This document shows, in pieces, positions 11,459 through 22,765 of a DNA stretch of 64,000 bases. The stretch lies in contig JAMWFC010000051.1 of the NCBI GenBank assembly GCA_027475525.1, positions 1,935,205 through 1,999,204 of the forward strand. Direction: 5' to 3'. Position 1 is the stretch's first letter. Each line of letters starts with the position of its first letter. Made by a program: the position numbers and the translations under genes. Under the pieces are notes generated by a model, which saw only the letters and a program-made list of their open reading frames with translations, did not search any database and was not told the origin of the DNA. The stretch comes from Macrolepiota albuminosa (lineage: Eukaryota; Basidiomycota; Agaricomycetes; Agaricales; Agaricaceae).

Positions 11459-14262
11459 ATGCCTCCGAAGCGCAAGGCATCGTCTTCCGACCTAAGCAAA
11501 TCACCTAATAAGCGTCCGACATACTCTATACGTCATGATTTGCCCCAAACGCCAGGTCGTGTTACACGTAGCTCTGGCAAACTCGTAGGTACTCCCTCGA
11601 CTCCGATACGTACACCACAGGCGACCAAAACCTATGGTAAAAACACTTCTACGCGCCGGATGTAGGTACTCCCTCGACTCCGATACGTACACCACAGGCG
11701 ACCAAAACCTATGGTAAAAACACTTCTACGCGCCGGATGCTCCAGAAGCGGAGTCTTTGAAAGAGAATGAGGAGCTGGGACAGGCTAGTAGCAGGAACAA
11801 GGTGCAGTCCGAGATGAGCGACGACGAACTCGACGTGCTATCTCCTTCCAAAACTTTAACGGAGCGTCTCGATAAGCAGGCGCGACCTGCCTCATCAACA
11901 GAAGTTATAACTTCTATTACAATAGGAACACGAAGCAAGAAACAGCCAGAGACCCCGATTCACAGGCCGGCGAAGCGCGTAAGGACCGTATCAACGCCTC
12001 GCTCTGAATCACCTAAATTAGAGGACGAGATAATATTACCCGGGCTAAATAGGCGTTCCAAGAGACATGCTGCAACAGTATCTCAGGTGCAACGACGCGC
12101 ATCTCCTATAAAATCTCAGGTGACCAGTCCATCGCGCACTTCGTCCAGAAAGACACCTTCGGTAGCTAATAGGTTGCGAGGATCTAGACGAGGATCCATC
12201 CACCAAACACGAGATCTCAAGAAACATACGATGTCTGGGACTCAAGATGACAGCTCTTCACCTTCCAAAACACTTAATACGACTGGAGACTCTTCCTTTG
12301 ATTCATCTCAAGCTCTAATCGAATGTTCTCCAGATCCAGATGCTAGTCAATTTACCCCTCCTACAGTTTCCCTGATTTTCGACGGTGTAGTGCTTCCTTC
12401 TGTCTCTACGCCAGTCAAACCAAAAAAAGCCACACCAACTGGATCAGCCCCAGACTCATTGTCTGACGAGCCATCTAACATCCGACCTTTGTATCTCCCT
12501 CAAGCAGTTGATTTGCGGACAACCTCGCCTCCAGAACCAGAACGATCAAAGCTTACACCCATCCCTACACCTCCCCTGAAACTCAAGAGAAAGGCAACGA
12601 TAATCCCGTCTTTACCCGCTCACATTCCCAACATACTTCCGAGTCATCTTCACACCTGCCTCATTGCCCAAAAGAGAGCAATTCTGCAGGCTCTGCAACA
12701 ACCGCCGGAGGTAGTCGACAGTGCTAGTGATGACGAAAATGAAGATCCATCAACAAATAAGGTGGCTTCTAAACAATTGACTGACCTCCTCAGTGGAACA
12801 ATCAATCGCGGAGAAGGAAACAGCTGCCTCATACTGGGTCCAAGAGGGAGTGGCAAGTCACGAGTAAGCATTTTGACCAGTCGATGCTGGAAAGGTAATG
12901 ACTAATGGCACTCCACATTCAGCTTGTAGAACAGTGTATTTCAAGCTTTTCTGAGCACAATCCTCTTGTAATCAGGCTGTCAGGATGCACACAACATTCA
13001 GATCGTTTGGCAATGCGTGAAATTGCTCACCAGCTGGGCGAACAGACAGGCAACTCATTTCTGGAAAAAGGAACCGATGTTTCGGAGGACGTTCAAGTCA
13101 ATGACGTAGAAGATAATAGCCTACTCGTTTCGCAAAGCCTTGCGTCTGCTGCACGCCTTCCCTCCCTGGTATCGCTCCTTCCAACTTTCAATCGCCCTGC
13201 CGTTGTCATACTCGAAGGATTCGACCTTTTCGTCCTTCATCCTCGGCAAGCTCTACTGTATTGTCTCCTTGATACGGCCCAGAGCTGTCGGGTTACAATC
13301 GGAAATAAAGGTCTCGCGGTCATTGGCGTCACAAGTCGCAACGACACTATCGTTCATCTCGAAAAACGTGTTAAAAGCCGGTTTTCTGGCAGAATAATCA
13401 GAACTGCACCACCACGTACACTTCAAGTATGGCAATCGATAACGAAGGCAATTCTTACCTGTAAAAACGAGGAGTTATTGACAGATCCGGCCCTAGAGGA
13501 TAATTCTGCGACGGAATGGCACAGTATCTGGACAGCAGTTGTTGAGAAATGTCTAAATGACAATGCCGTGCAAAATGTTTGGAACGACACATTTGGTATC
13601 ACACGAGACGTTAGAATGCTGACACGCATAATGGTAGACCATAGACAGCTTGCTAAATGGCCGAGTCGCTGACTAACGTTTATATTAGTTCTCGGTCGTC
13701 CTCCGTCTCTCGCCATCCTCTTTCTCTCTTTCTGCGTCACAATTCACTTCCGCAGCTGATGTACAACGTGTACGCCCTCAATTTCCCTTCTTACACAGTC
13801 GGTGTTTTGTCATGCGTCACTGTTTTGAAGTCTGACAAGCATATAGCTCTGCCCTATCCATCAATTTGCCTCCTTATTGCAAGTGTCCATGCTGACACTA
13901 CTGGGCAGCAAGCATTCACATTTGAGATGCTTTACGAAACTTTCCGTGATCAGGTTCGTGCTTCGACTTCTGCGCCTGTGCAACTTAGAGGTGGGAGTAT
14001 CGGCATGGTCCGGTGCAGTCGCCAGGTTCTGATGATCGTGAGCCCCATCATTTTCTCTCGTCAACAGTCTTATGTGATTACTCAGGCTTTTGAGAATCTC
14101 GTCGCGATGAGGGCATTTGTTCCCGTGGTCGCATATGCACAAAGTGTTGCCAAAGAATTCGTCAAGTACAGGTCGGTTGTAGAGAGGGAAGATGTCAGGA
14201 AGGCAGTAGAAAAGATGAGCCAGGTCAATCTCAAGAAATGGTTGACAAAGGCAACACAATGA
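11459..14262 (+). CDS. ORC4: Origin recognition complex subunit 4
   Basis: AAA+ ATPase subunit of the origin recognition complex. The start MPPKRKASSSDLSKSPNKRP opens a long disordered N-terminal extension of over 400 residues, Ser/Pro/Lys/Arg-rich with basic patches but no clear GRP-core AT-hook. The ATPase domain follows: Walker A GPRGSGKS at about 12840, an intron, then NPLVIRLSG and RLAMREIAHQLG. RPAVVILEGFDLF is the Walker B region, AVIGVTSRNDTI is sensor 1, and VKSRFSGR is the Arg-finger region. The C-terminal winged-helix part (LPYPSICLLIASVH ... FTFEMLYETFRDQ) ends at VNLKKWLTKATQ. A 77-bp tandem duplication (11585-11738) lies in the first intron/exon area. I place the donor after CCTATG (exon end 11636) and the acceptor at 11745, which keeps the frame. 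At least four introns are present. Confidence 0.93.
11585..11738. repeat. Exact tandem duplication, period 77 bp (2 of 6)
   Basis: Bases 11585-11661 recur as 11662-11738. It lies in the 5' part of ORC4 and places a stop codon (TAG at the junction) in the ORC4 frame unless it is spliced out. Collapsing it alone would leave an intron of only about 32 nt, so the true sequence at this joint needs reads. Confidence 0.95.
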
Positions 14263-14499
14263 ATAGTCTGAAGAATTTGCTTTCTATTGTTGTATATGCT
14301 TGGAAGTGATTACTATTTATATAGAGTATTGTTGTACTGTGTACTTTCTAGAGATACGATCTGACATCATCATGGTGGACTAGATTAACACGCAAACCTG
14401 ACTGCTAAGTAACTTAAAGGGGACGCATACCTAGAAGCCAACAACTGAAAAACGAAAACTCACTGTTCTGTATGTTCCGCCGGCAAGGTTACTGTCCTC

Positions 14500-16344
14500 C
14501 TATACCACAATCATATGATCTCCCTTGTCCTCTATAATAGGCGTCAAGGTTTCCCCTCCATTTCGAAAAATATCGAGACCGAGGAAGCCCAAGTCGACTT
14601 CACATGATTCGTCCTCCACAGTCTCGCTGCTATGGTACAATGAATCCCGAACAAGACTGTGATTCGAGCTGCCCTTGAGCGCCTGCTTTGAGTTATTGAT
14701 CATTGCTTTGAAGTGCTTATCTTTGAATAAACTAGCGTCCCATCTATCTGTCTCCTCAACAAGCTCACGAATCATACCAACAAGTGTGTTAGTGTCCTCT
14801 TCATCCACTGTGGCACGATGTACTTCGCTTTCCATTTGCACAGTCTCTCTGTTACGACTAAGCTTGACTTCTTCTACTTCCGAGTCGCGCACCAGTGAGA
14901 GAGGTGAACTCGGAAAACCAAGCCCGAGGCTAGAGTAACTGTGGCTGTAGCTACAAGTCTGGGATCCAGCTCGGGATGGGCTCACATGAACAGCGATTTT
15001 TGGATCAGAGGGATCAGGAAGAATCATGGCGCGTAGCGGAGAGGGCCCTAAGGCAGGACTGCGTCTGGGCCGAAGTGACGACTTCCGCGACTGCTTTTGT
15101 TTGATCTTGCGAAAGACGAAATTTTTCTCACGAAGGAACTGAGCAGATGATCCTGAGGCAGAACAGCGAGGTGAGGCTGCAGGTGGACAAGGCACAGAAA
15201 GTGGACTGAGGTCGACAGAAAGTAGAACAGGGGAAAGACACAGCGGATTGGGTACAGGGATTTGGTCTACTTGGTCTGATTGCTCGTTTTTCATTTCCAT
15301 GCAAATCGGGCTTTTGTGATTTGTTTCAGACGAAGATTTTGAAGAGATATATGTGGGACTTGAAGTCAAAGCGAATGGATGGGAGATCCGACGTTGGTCC
15401 CTCACACTTTTATCATGTACATCTGGCAAATGTTGCAAAACACGAATATGACCACTAGGGTTAGGAGGCATAGATAAGCTGTTTCTCGTGGAGAAGCATT
15501 GTCCCGCCTGAATCGATGACAGAGGAAGGGGGTGATCCGGGTTATTCATTGTTTGGACCAATCTGAGAGATGGATTCCCAACTAAGGAAGACACAGAAAA
15601 ATCTGCATGTCCAATTGTTGTGCTTACGGACTGAGACGAAGCTCTTCTTATACGACCTAAGCTGTTGACATCCTTGCGACTTACGTTTGGCATTGAGAAA
15701 CGGCGTGGCGTGGTCATTGAAAGCGAGGCATCATAAATCAAAGACGGACGAGTTGGAAGTTTTGGTGTCCACTTCTTCCCTTGCCCTGAAGTCGTTGTCT
15801 TATGCGATGCTTTGCAGGAACTATGGAGGTCATCGGCAATCGACATGGAAGGCGAACATGAGTTGCCACAGACTATGGATCCGCTATTGCTGAGGCTCGA
15901 ATAAGGCGTGCGCGAAGATTTGGATTGGCAGGAGTTGTAACGTTGATAGGAATCAAAAGAAAAATGACTATCGACGGATTTTGCCTTGTCGCCCAAATTC
16001 GTGATACTTGTTTCCCAGGCAGGAGAACCAAAAAAGCCAACAAGGAGGGCCGCCCTTACGGACTTGTCCTGAGCTGTGGACGAGGAGAAGGTTAGGCCAG
16101 AACGGATAGGTAGGTCCGATTTCTCAGTAAGTGGAGAGAGGCGCCTTGACTTGCGCGCTTTGAGATAAATCCGTTTGGAGATGAGAAGAAGAGACAGAAG
16201 AGAAAAGATAGACAGGAGAACGGCCAGGCATGCTGAAGACCCAGACACGCCAGAAAGATGGACTGGAGCTGCTGATACAATTGGGACTTGAAGCAACGAC
16301 AAGATCATCAACATGGTCACAAGGAAGCCAATGAGTATTGTCAA
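14500..16344 (-). CDS. Ser-rich membrane protein of unknown function
   Basis: A single uninterrupted reading frame of 614 codons, unusual in this window. The N-terminus has two hydrophobic segments: residues about 1-25 (MTILIGFLVTMLMILSLLQV, then PIVSAAP, which could be a cleavable signal or an anchor) and about 35-57 (ACLAVLLSIFSLLSLLLIS). A strongly basic stop-transfer stretch follows (KRIYLKARKSRR). The remaining about 550 residues are Ser-rich and probably disordered and cytosolic, with basic patches (KNFVFRKIKQKQSRKSSLRP). A C-terminal, more conserved-looking acidic helix region (DTNTLVGMIRELVEETDRWD) ends DLGFLGLDIFRNGGETL. I do not recognise a family. Single-pass proteins of this layout are common in agaricomycetes without known function. 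It converges on ORC4, with 237 bp between stops. Confidence 0.75.
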   Translation of the reverse strand: MTILIGFLVTMLMILSLLQVPIVSAAPVHLSGVSGSSACLAVLLSIFSLLSLLLISKRIYLKARKSRRLSPLTEKSDLPIRSGLTFSSSTAQDKSVRAALLVGFFGSPAWETSITNLGDKAKSVDSHFSFDSYQRYNSCQSKSSRTPYSSLSNSGSIVCGNSCSPSMSIADDLHSSCKASHKTTTSGQGKKWTPKLPTRPSLIYDASLSMTTPRRFSMPNVSRKDVNSLGRIRRASSQSVSTTIGHADFSVSSLVGNPSLRLVQTMNNPDHPLPLSSIQAGQCFSTRNSLSMPPNPSGHIRVLQHLPDVHDKSVRDQRRISHPFALTSSPTYISSKSSSETNHKSPICMEMKNEQSDQVDQIPVPNPLCLSPVLLSVDLSPLSVPCPPAASPRCSASGSSAQFLREKNFVFRKIKQKQSRKSSLRPRRSPALGPSPLRAMILPDPSDPKIAVHVSPSRAGSQTCSYSHSYSSLGLGFPSSPLSLVRDSEVEEVKLSRNRETVQMESEVHRATVDEEDTNTLVGMIRELVEETDRWDASLFKDKHFKAMINNSKQALKGSSNHSLVRDSLYHSSETVEDESCEVDLGFLGLDIFRNGGETLTPIIEDKGDHMIVV

Positions 16345-16414
16345 CTATTTATAGAATTCAATATATGCGGTAAAAATAGCACTCCATTTGATCACATGTC
16401 AATGTCATTCCAAT

Positions 16415-16998
16415 TTAGTATTGCGACTGAAGCTGTTCCTCGTAGTGATCCTTTGCTAAAAGTAGGAATAGAATCACATATCGTCGCTGGGCTACAGCGA
16501 GTTCACTTACCCTCGTGTTTAGCCCTCTCCCTGTCGATAAAGTCGAGCTGGAAAATAAAGTTCAAACTTTGTGGCGCATTTCTTTCATTTCTCACTTACA
16601 CCCTTGGTCTCCACCATACGATCAACGAAGGCACCGGCAAACCCGGCCCTGTCCTCAGTTAAGTATGAGCTTTGGTAGTTCACATGTTCAGAACTTACAT
16701 AATTTCCTTCGCCTTTGAGTGTGAATCGGGCATCCCGTTGGAAGCAACATGGTCTTCGTAGGCCTTGGCGGCCTAGAAGTGGTAGAACATAAAAGCAACA
16801 TTATCAGCAAGACAAATGACTTGACATACCTCGTAGGAGGCAGCGGCAGCAATCAATTCATGAGACAACTTAGCCTGGTGGGGAGCACCCATCACCTAGA
16901 TGGTCCTTGACTCAGTAAGTATGCCAAGCCAGAGGTGGGTATGTATGTACTTCGTCGTAGGCCTGAGCCTGCTCAGAGTCATCGCTGAACCATCCCAT
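16415..16998 (-). CDS. CipC-like protein (DUF3759 family)
   Basis: A small cytosolic protein of the CipC family, named after a concanamycin-induced Aspergillus protein and often abundant or stress-induced in basidiomycetes; its biochemical role is unknown. Exons read MGWFSDDSEQAQAYDEV, then MGAPHQAKLSHELIAAAASY, EAAKAYEDHVASNGMPDSHS, a short exon, AGFAGAFVDRMVETKG, LDFIDRERAKHE, and a last exon AKDHYEEQLQSQY ending at 16415-16417. This covers the full family length of about 120 residues, with the typical SHELIA and AGFAGAFVDR blocks. All introns are 50-60 bp. A TATA-like element on the minus strand (TATATAAGG, near 17082-17090) lies about 85 bp upstream of the start, in keeping with a strongly transcribed gene. 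It is divergent from the lipase gene. Confidence 0.92.
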
Positions 16999-17522
16999 GG
17001 TTTGTTCCTGTTTGAGTGAGAGATATGTGAAGTTGTGGGTTTGTGGTATAAAAATGATGCATCGACAAGGAACGCCGCAGCCTTATATACTTTGAGATTA
17101 CAAATATAATACCTGACACATGCAACTCCAAGAATTATGATGGGCACAAGAGGGGTACGTACACATATGGGAACTACGTGATGGCTCCAAATATTTAAAA
17201 CAACGGCCCAAAAAGGGACCGTCCCAGTCATGGGTTGCATGCTTACCACATGCATCGAAATGGGCGCTGATAGGAGAAGATGAGAAGCCTGACACCAGAA
17301 GACAAGGATGTAGATTTGTCCTTTTTGATGACCAGAGTCACACATCGTCGTAGCATAGACCACTTGCAAGACTTATAGTTCCTGAATTCAATCAATTGTG
17401 AGGAAGTACTGTCGTTTTTCTCTGTTGTGCGACGAGTTCGGCCACGTGGAATAGCTTGCTTCACGTGCGGCCCGAGTACCTTTTGCCTCACCTCGGTCTG
17501 TATTTCTGAGGTCATTGCGCTA
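16999..17522. promoter_or_regulatory. Divergent promoter region between the CipC-like gene and the lipase, with two CACGTG boxes
   Basis: The 524-bp gap holds CACGTG at 17443-17448 and again at 17462-17467 (19 bp apart), close to the lipase start. A TATA-like TATATAAGG on the minus strand lies near 17082-17090, facing the CipC-like gene. No credible coding frame is seen. An in-frame ATG at 17427 could extend the lipase N-terminus. Confidence 0.5.
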
Positions 17523-20500
17523 ATGTTGACTTCCGAAGCACAGAATGGTGCCAAAAGCCAGTTAACCACGAGTCACTCCCTACTTGCTGCCGATTATCTT
17601 GACGAATCGTAGGTCAACTTGTCATCATCTCTGGTGATATGTCTGACTGAGCTCGAAACTTGACTAGACACATTGAAGCATTTGCAAATGCGCTGGGTGC
17701 AGATGAAGTTTCTTATGAAAACCAGGATGTGCTATCCCCAACTGTTCCTGGTTCACCGCTTTCGCCAGTGCTGGTAACGCCTATGCGTGTTCAAAAAGTA
17801 TCTGCCTTGTCAGATTTCGCGCCCGTAAATATGAAGGTCAAGAGGTGCACGAAAACAGAGTCCCCTTCTAATAACATTGTCAACTAACTAACTTCTGGTG
17901 TTAGGCACAAGAAAAAGGACAAGCTGCAAGACAAACGGAGTGATTGGCTGTTTTTGTTGCTCAGGTGGCCACTATTGGTGATTATTAAAAGCTTTTCTAA
18001 TATATGACAATTTTAACCATTTGCACAGTTTTTCATACTGCTATTTATCACTTTAGAATTCAGCTTCTACGTAGTGATAAGGCAACTCGTCAATGCGAAG
18101 GAATGGATAACCGCTTGTATGTTCTTTAACGATGTCGAAATTGTTGATGTAGGTATTAATTATCAGCAATAGGGAGAGGCATGAAAGGCGTATTGCGAAG
18201 GAACCTGAGGGCTGCTCAAAACTACCAGGTCGGAGCATTCCTTTTGAATACTTGATGGCATATTTACCGGGGGTTTCAGGAGTGGAAAGAGGCAGCGGTC
18301 ATTCTAGATGAATTCCTCCACTTCCACGAATGGAAAAGTATTGACGAGGACAGTTTTTATGATTGGAAGCTGGTTAGAAAGGTATGTGGACTGACGGAGT
18401 AAATCCTTGATATCCGATTGTCTTTCAGGTGCGGAAATCGTTAAAGTCACTGCGAGACAAAAAGGATGCGCGAGGTTGCTTGGGTGTATTGGAAACTTGC
18501 ATACGATCTAATTTCGCCGGTGTGGAGTCTCCAAGGTTACATCATTCTTCTGAAATCTATGAAACCATGCTTATGTATATTCAAGCAGATTATATAGTGA
18601 AGTGTGTTTCTTACTGGGTATAAAAATTTGTCTGCTGAGCACAAAGGTCTAGACGTTTCTAGGGACGAAGAATCTGATTGAATGTATGTTTACAGAAGGG
18701 GTAAAACTTAGCGCTAATAGAGGATGCAGCATATTTTAGCGAATTGGAGACGACGTTAGAGTTCGTTCGTGAGACCTCAGACTTATCAATCTACGAGAAA
18801 AAGCGATTTTTCAGGAGTGCTAATACAAACCTAGGTAACGGTCGCTCTGGTAAGGACACCATTGTGACTTACGTGTACATCATAGGCATTTCTGCGCTAT
18901 GCTTGTCAGGTGGAGCATCGTTTGGATATTGTACGTATCCTGCTCCATCAATACAAGTTAGGATGTCATATCTGTCTATCAGACCACATTGGCGTTGTCA
19001 AGGCCTTTCTTGATGCAAATCTACTACCTCGGGTCGTAACAGGGACTAGTGCTGGTGGCCTCATTGCTGCTTTGGTCTGCACGAGGACCGAAGAAGAGCT
19101 CAAGTATCTGTTGGTTCCTGAACTAGCTAATCGCATTACGGCCTGTGAAGAGCCCTATACAGTTTGGATGAAGAGGCTCTGGAGGACCGGAGCACGTTTT
19201 GACAGCGTTTTGTGAGTGAATGATATTGATCGTTACGAATAATTTGTTCTAAAATCAACGTTAGATGGGCAAGGAAGGTGCATAATTCTTTGATAATTGA
19301 ATCTTATTCACATGTCTTATACTTTATATGGATGACATACTGACGAAATTTCAGTGCACATTCTTCACACGTGGATCCATGACTTTTAAAGAAGCTTATA
19401 TCAGGACTGGGCGGATACTCAATATCTCGGTAATACCTGCTGACCGCCATTCGTACGTATGTCGGTTGGAATGAGACGCAGTACAATGATCAATAATCTT
19501 GTACAGACCAACAAAACTACTGAACTACCTGACTGCTCCAGACACGCTGATTTGGACAGCATTGCTCGCATCCGCTGCTGTGCCCGGCATACTAAATCCC
19601 GTCGTGTTACTGCAAAAGCTCAAGGACGGGTCGGTTGTTCCGTGGAACTGGGGAAGCAAGTTTAAGGATGGATCTCTAAGGTGAGAAGGTTTCTAATGTT
19701 TCTCTTACGCATGTCAATTCCCACTTCAGGGTAGACATACCCCTCCAAGCTTTGAATTTATATTTCAATGGTAATGACAATCATTGTTTACTTGTTTTTC
19801 TAATCCTGTGTTTAGTCACAAATCCTGTTGTTTCGCAAGTCAATCCACATGTTCATCTCTTTTTCTTTGCGCCTCGTGGTTCGGCTGGAAGGCCTGTCGC
19901 TCATCGCAAAGGCAAAGGTATTCTCTTTGAGTCTGCCTATGCATAAAACTATTCACGTTATCTACAGGTTGGCGGGGGAATTTCTTGCTCTCAGCAGCTG
20001 AGCAGTGGTTGAAACACGAATTGTCGAAGAATTTCAAGGTTATCCGTGATCTCGAACTTCTCCCCCAGTTACTCGGACAAGACTGGTCCAGCGTTTTTTT
20101 GCAAAGATTTGAAGGCGCAGTAACGTGAGTAGTATTGGGAAGTCTTGTTATTTGTCAATTATGACGGCTTTTGGATTCAGTATATGGCCGAAAACTCGTT
20201 TTTGGGTAGGTGTTGCATTCCTACTCGTAATCATCTGATAATCGGAGAACCATTAACAGGACTGGTTTCGTCTGCTTAGTGACCCAGATCCAACAGAGCT
20301 TGCGCGAATGATACGGGTAGGTCAAAACGTTACCTGGCCTAAAGTATGGTTTGTTTATGTCCTTTCCCAAAACCGACGATTGAGGTCTATTACAGCTCCA
20401 CATGATTGAAAACAGGGCGAAACTCGAGAAACAGATATACTTAGGTCGTCAACATGTTCGTCAAGTCCTTCGGGGACATGCGGTCATCCAAGAACAGCCA

Positions 20501-21058
20501 TCGTTGACCCTTTCGTCGACTGTAAAAACCCAGGAACCAATATCACATCCCCGGATACCTTCACTGTCTATCGATCCCCCGCAGCTTAGCTCAGATCTCC
20601 CTATGTCTGTTGACACAGATGCCGAAACAGCGTTTCGCCGCGGGTCTCATTGGTTCTTCAAAAAAGGACGTGAAACTACGTCAGGTTCAACCACCCTCAG
20701 CAATAGGCCTGCTGATTCCTCTATGGTTCGCCGGAAGCGAGTCGTTGAGATCCCAGAAGTGATGCAAAAAGGCTCGAGCTCGTCTCTCCAGACCATTCCT
20801 CCTTTTTACACCCCCTCTAATTCCAAACATATGTCAGGCAGCTTTCTATCTAGGCTTCGCGCAAGATCATTTCCAAATCTCACGTCTCCTTCTGCTGTGG
20901 ATTTCAATCTGGGTAGCAAGGATTCGACTGATACTGCAGAGCACTGGAGCAGTGACAGCCCATCTGATGACGATTTAATCATTGAAGATCGGCGGCAATT
21001 GCGATGTCCATCAACTGTGGATTTTGGACCTTTAGATGCGACATCTGGGGTTGTATGA
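17523..21058 (+). CDS. Patatin-domain triacylglycerol lipase (Tgl3/4/5, SDP1 type)
   Basis: A lipid-droplet triacylglycerol lipase or lysophospholipid acyltransferase of the patatin fold. The N-terminal region (MLTSEAQNGAKSQ ... HIEAFANALGADEV) leads to a membrane-associated hydrophobic stretch (WLFLLLRWPLL, FFILLFITLEFSFYVVIRQL) and the conserved pre-patatin block (YEKKRFFRSANTNLG). The patatin domain shows the oxyanion glycines (LSGGASFGY), VVKAFLDANLLPRVV, the nucleophile motif GTSAGG, GSMTFKEAYIRTGRILNIS, and the catalytic Asp in KDGSLRVDIP. It continues with NPHVHLFFF and the tail RMIRVGQNVTWP. A Ser-rich C-terminal tail of about 200 residues ends at 21058. More than ten introns are needed. 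The start is placed at 17523; an upstream in-frame ATG at 17427 is possible but gives an unlikely Cys-rich leader. Confidence 0.88.
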
Positions 21059-21229
21059 CTTATATGTGAAATGCAATTGTAGTAATTTAATGTAGTTTAT
21101 GTATTCGTAACCTACAGAGCTCCTAATTACCATGGCTTGCTGTAAGCATGATAGCTTACAACGACTAGGGCTTACACGATGCGGGCTTACATGGCTCGGG
21201 AATATACCTCAGACTCGATCGAAGGAATA

Positions 21230-21383
21230 GGGGGAGGCTCCAGATCGAGCGGCAAGTAAGTTCAAACCTTGTTTGCAAAACCTTATTACGACAGGTATAT
21301 AGGGGGGGGGGAGGCTCCAGATCGAGCGGCAAGTAAGTTCAAACCTTGTTTGCAAAACCTTATTACGACAGGTATATAGGGGG
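21230..21383. repeat. Exact tandem duplication, period 77 bp (3 of 6)
   Basis: Bases 21230-21306 match 21307-21383 exactly, a 77-base run with mismatches on either side. It is intergenic. A run of ten or more G sits at the joint. Confidence 0.95.
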
Positions 21384-21776
21384 TAGTCAGACTTGTGGAG
21401 ACAGACTCTTTTGACCGGAATCCTATCTTTTTTGTACTTGCCGCTTTGAGTGAAGTCGGGCGTACTCATTGCGTCCGCTTACACTTGCCTTGATGTGAGC
21501 TTCTTGAGTACGATCATCTGTAAGAGTAGTCTCAATTTCACGACAGAATTGTTGCGGAGGCGTCCTCTTTCTTCAAACCTTTGTACCAATCATAATCATA
21601 CATACATGAGCCTTCATCATACGGTATTCTGCGAGCTACAGGAATGAAGTCTGGGCATGGCAGCATAGGTCTGGCTTTTTTTGTTACTTATGAGACTCTA
21701 AGGTACAATCGGCTTGTCAAAGCCCCGCCGCTGTCTTGAATATATATGGAGGTCGACAATTGATGCAAGTATATTA

Positions 21777-21782
21777 CACGTG
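21777..21782. promoter_or_regulatory. CACGTG E-box upstream of the PUB-domain gene
   Basis: The palindrome sits within ACACGTGATA, 62 bp upstream of the start codon at 21844. The role is inferred from position and recurrence. Confidence 0.4.
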
Positions 21783-21843
21783 ATATGTGTCTGTGTGCAT
21801 AGACCTGGGGTGGCCACAAAAACTCTACAATCGCTCATTTGGT

Positions 21844-22765
21844 ATGTCATCAGACAGCGTATCTTCCGAAGCATTGGCCGCCGCTGTCGAACGCCGAACT
21901 CGACAACTACCCGCTCAGCCTTCTGCAGCACAATTGGCTGCTGAGCATGAGCGGCGTCAAGCTTTTCGTCGCCTTATAGATCCTGGAATCGTACGGCCAA
22001 ATACGAAGGAGCAGGCTGCTGCCTCGCTCAAAGTACAGCTATGTTTTATGTGTTTGCTAATGCGTCTTTAAAATTCCCACTTCTCAGACTCTCTTGACTA
22101 TAGCAGAGAACTTGCTGCGTGAACCTGACAATCCCAAATTTCAGCAGTTCAAACCCACCAATACCATTATCAAGAGTAATCTGGTGGACCCAAAGGGAAC
22201 TCTTGAATATGCCATCGAAGTCAGCAGTTTTCAACTTATCATAAATATCCTTTGACTGAGCAAGCAAACATCTAGCTTGGCTTTCAACCAGAGGTGAGAT
22301 GTACAATGTGGCCACAAAATTCTCTAATTACATTCGAAGGTCAAGAACTTTCAACCCTATTACACTTTCAACCCTCGACGCATGGATGATCTCCAAATTG
22401 GAACTGCCATTCTTAAAGAGTTTGTTGATTTCGAAGATCAGCGAGCTCAACGTGCTGCTCGATCAAAAGTTGATCAGAAAGCTATTGCTGCAACAGTGGT
22501 GCAACAGGTATATATATTTTTTTGCAAATGAGACAATCATACGTTGATGGACTTCCAGGTGAAATTAGCTTATATGGAAGACAGAAAGACAAAACAGCTG
22601 CAAGATGAGAGGGAGAAGGAAAGACGGGTAGCTCGCGCTGCTGCACTTGCACGTCAAGCTAGATCTCAAGAGACATCTGCAAGTCCATCACCTCCGCCAA
22701 CAGTTCATATGCCTGGTTCTGGCCATACTCTGAGTGAAGCTGGTCCGCCTCCTTACAATGAATAG
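21844..22765 (+). CDS. PUB-domain protein (PNGase/UBX-associated fold)
   Basis: A protein with a PUB domain, the fold that binds the C-terminal tail of the AAA ATPase Cdc48/p97, so a role in ubiquitin-dependent turnover is likely. The start MSSDSVSSEALAAAVERRTR at 21844 leads into a helical N-terminal region. The PUB domain spans four exons: TLLTIAENLLREPDNPKFQQ, the stretch that ends NTIIKSNLVDPKGTLEYAIE, the tiny exon LGFQPE, and VKNFQPYYTFNPRRMDDLQ. A charged coiled-coil-like segment (EDRKTKQLQDEREKERRVAR) and a Pro/Ser tail ending AGPPPYNE complete about 240 residues. No UBX or PNGase domain is attached, so this is a stand-alone PUB protein. Introns are 50-70 bp. Confidence 0.83.

Larger units (their letters stand above)
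21059..21843. other. Intergenic region with a 77-bp duplication and GCTTACA repeats
   Basis: This 785-bp gap follows the lipase stop and precedes the PUB-domain gene. It contains TGTAAGC/GCTTACA inverted repeats near 21141-21160, with two further GCTTACA copies by 21200. The third 77-bp duplication is at 21230-21383. A CACGTG box lies at 21777-21782. No gene was recognised. Confidence 0.5.

Noticed and set aside
17427..17522. Upstream in-frame ATG that would extend the lipase by 32 residues
   Set aside because: The leader is Cys-rich and unlike the family, and it would place both CACGTG boxes inside the coding sequence; the ATG at 17523 is preferred.
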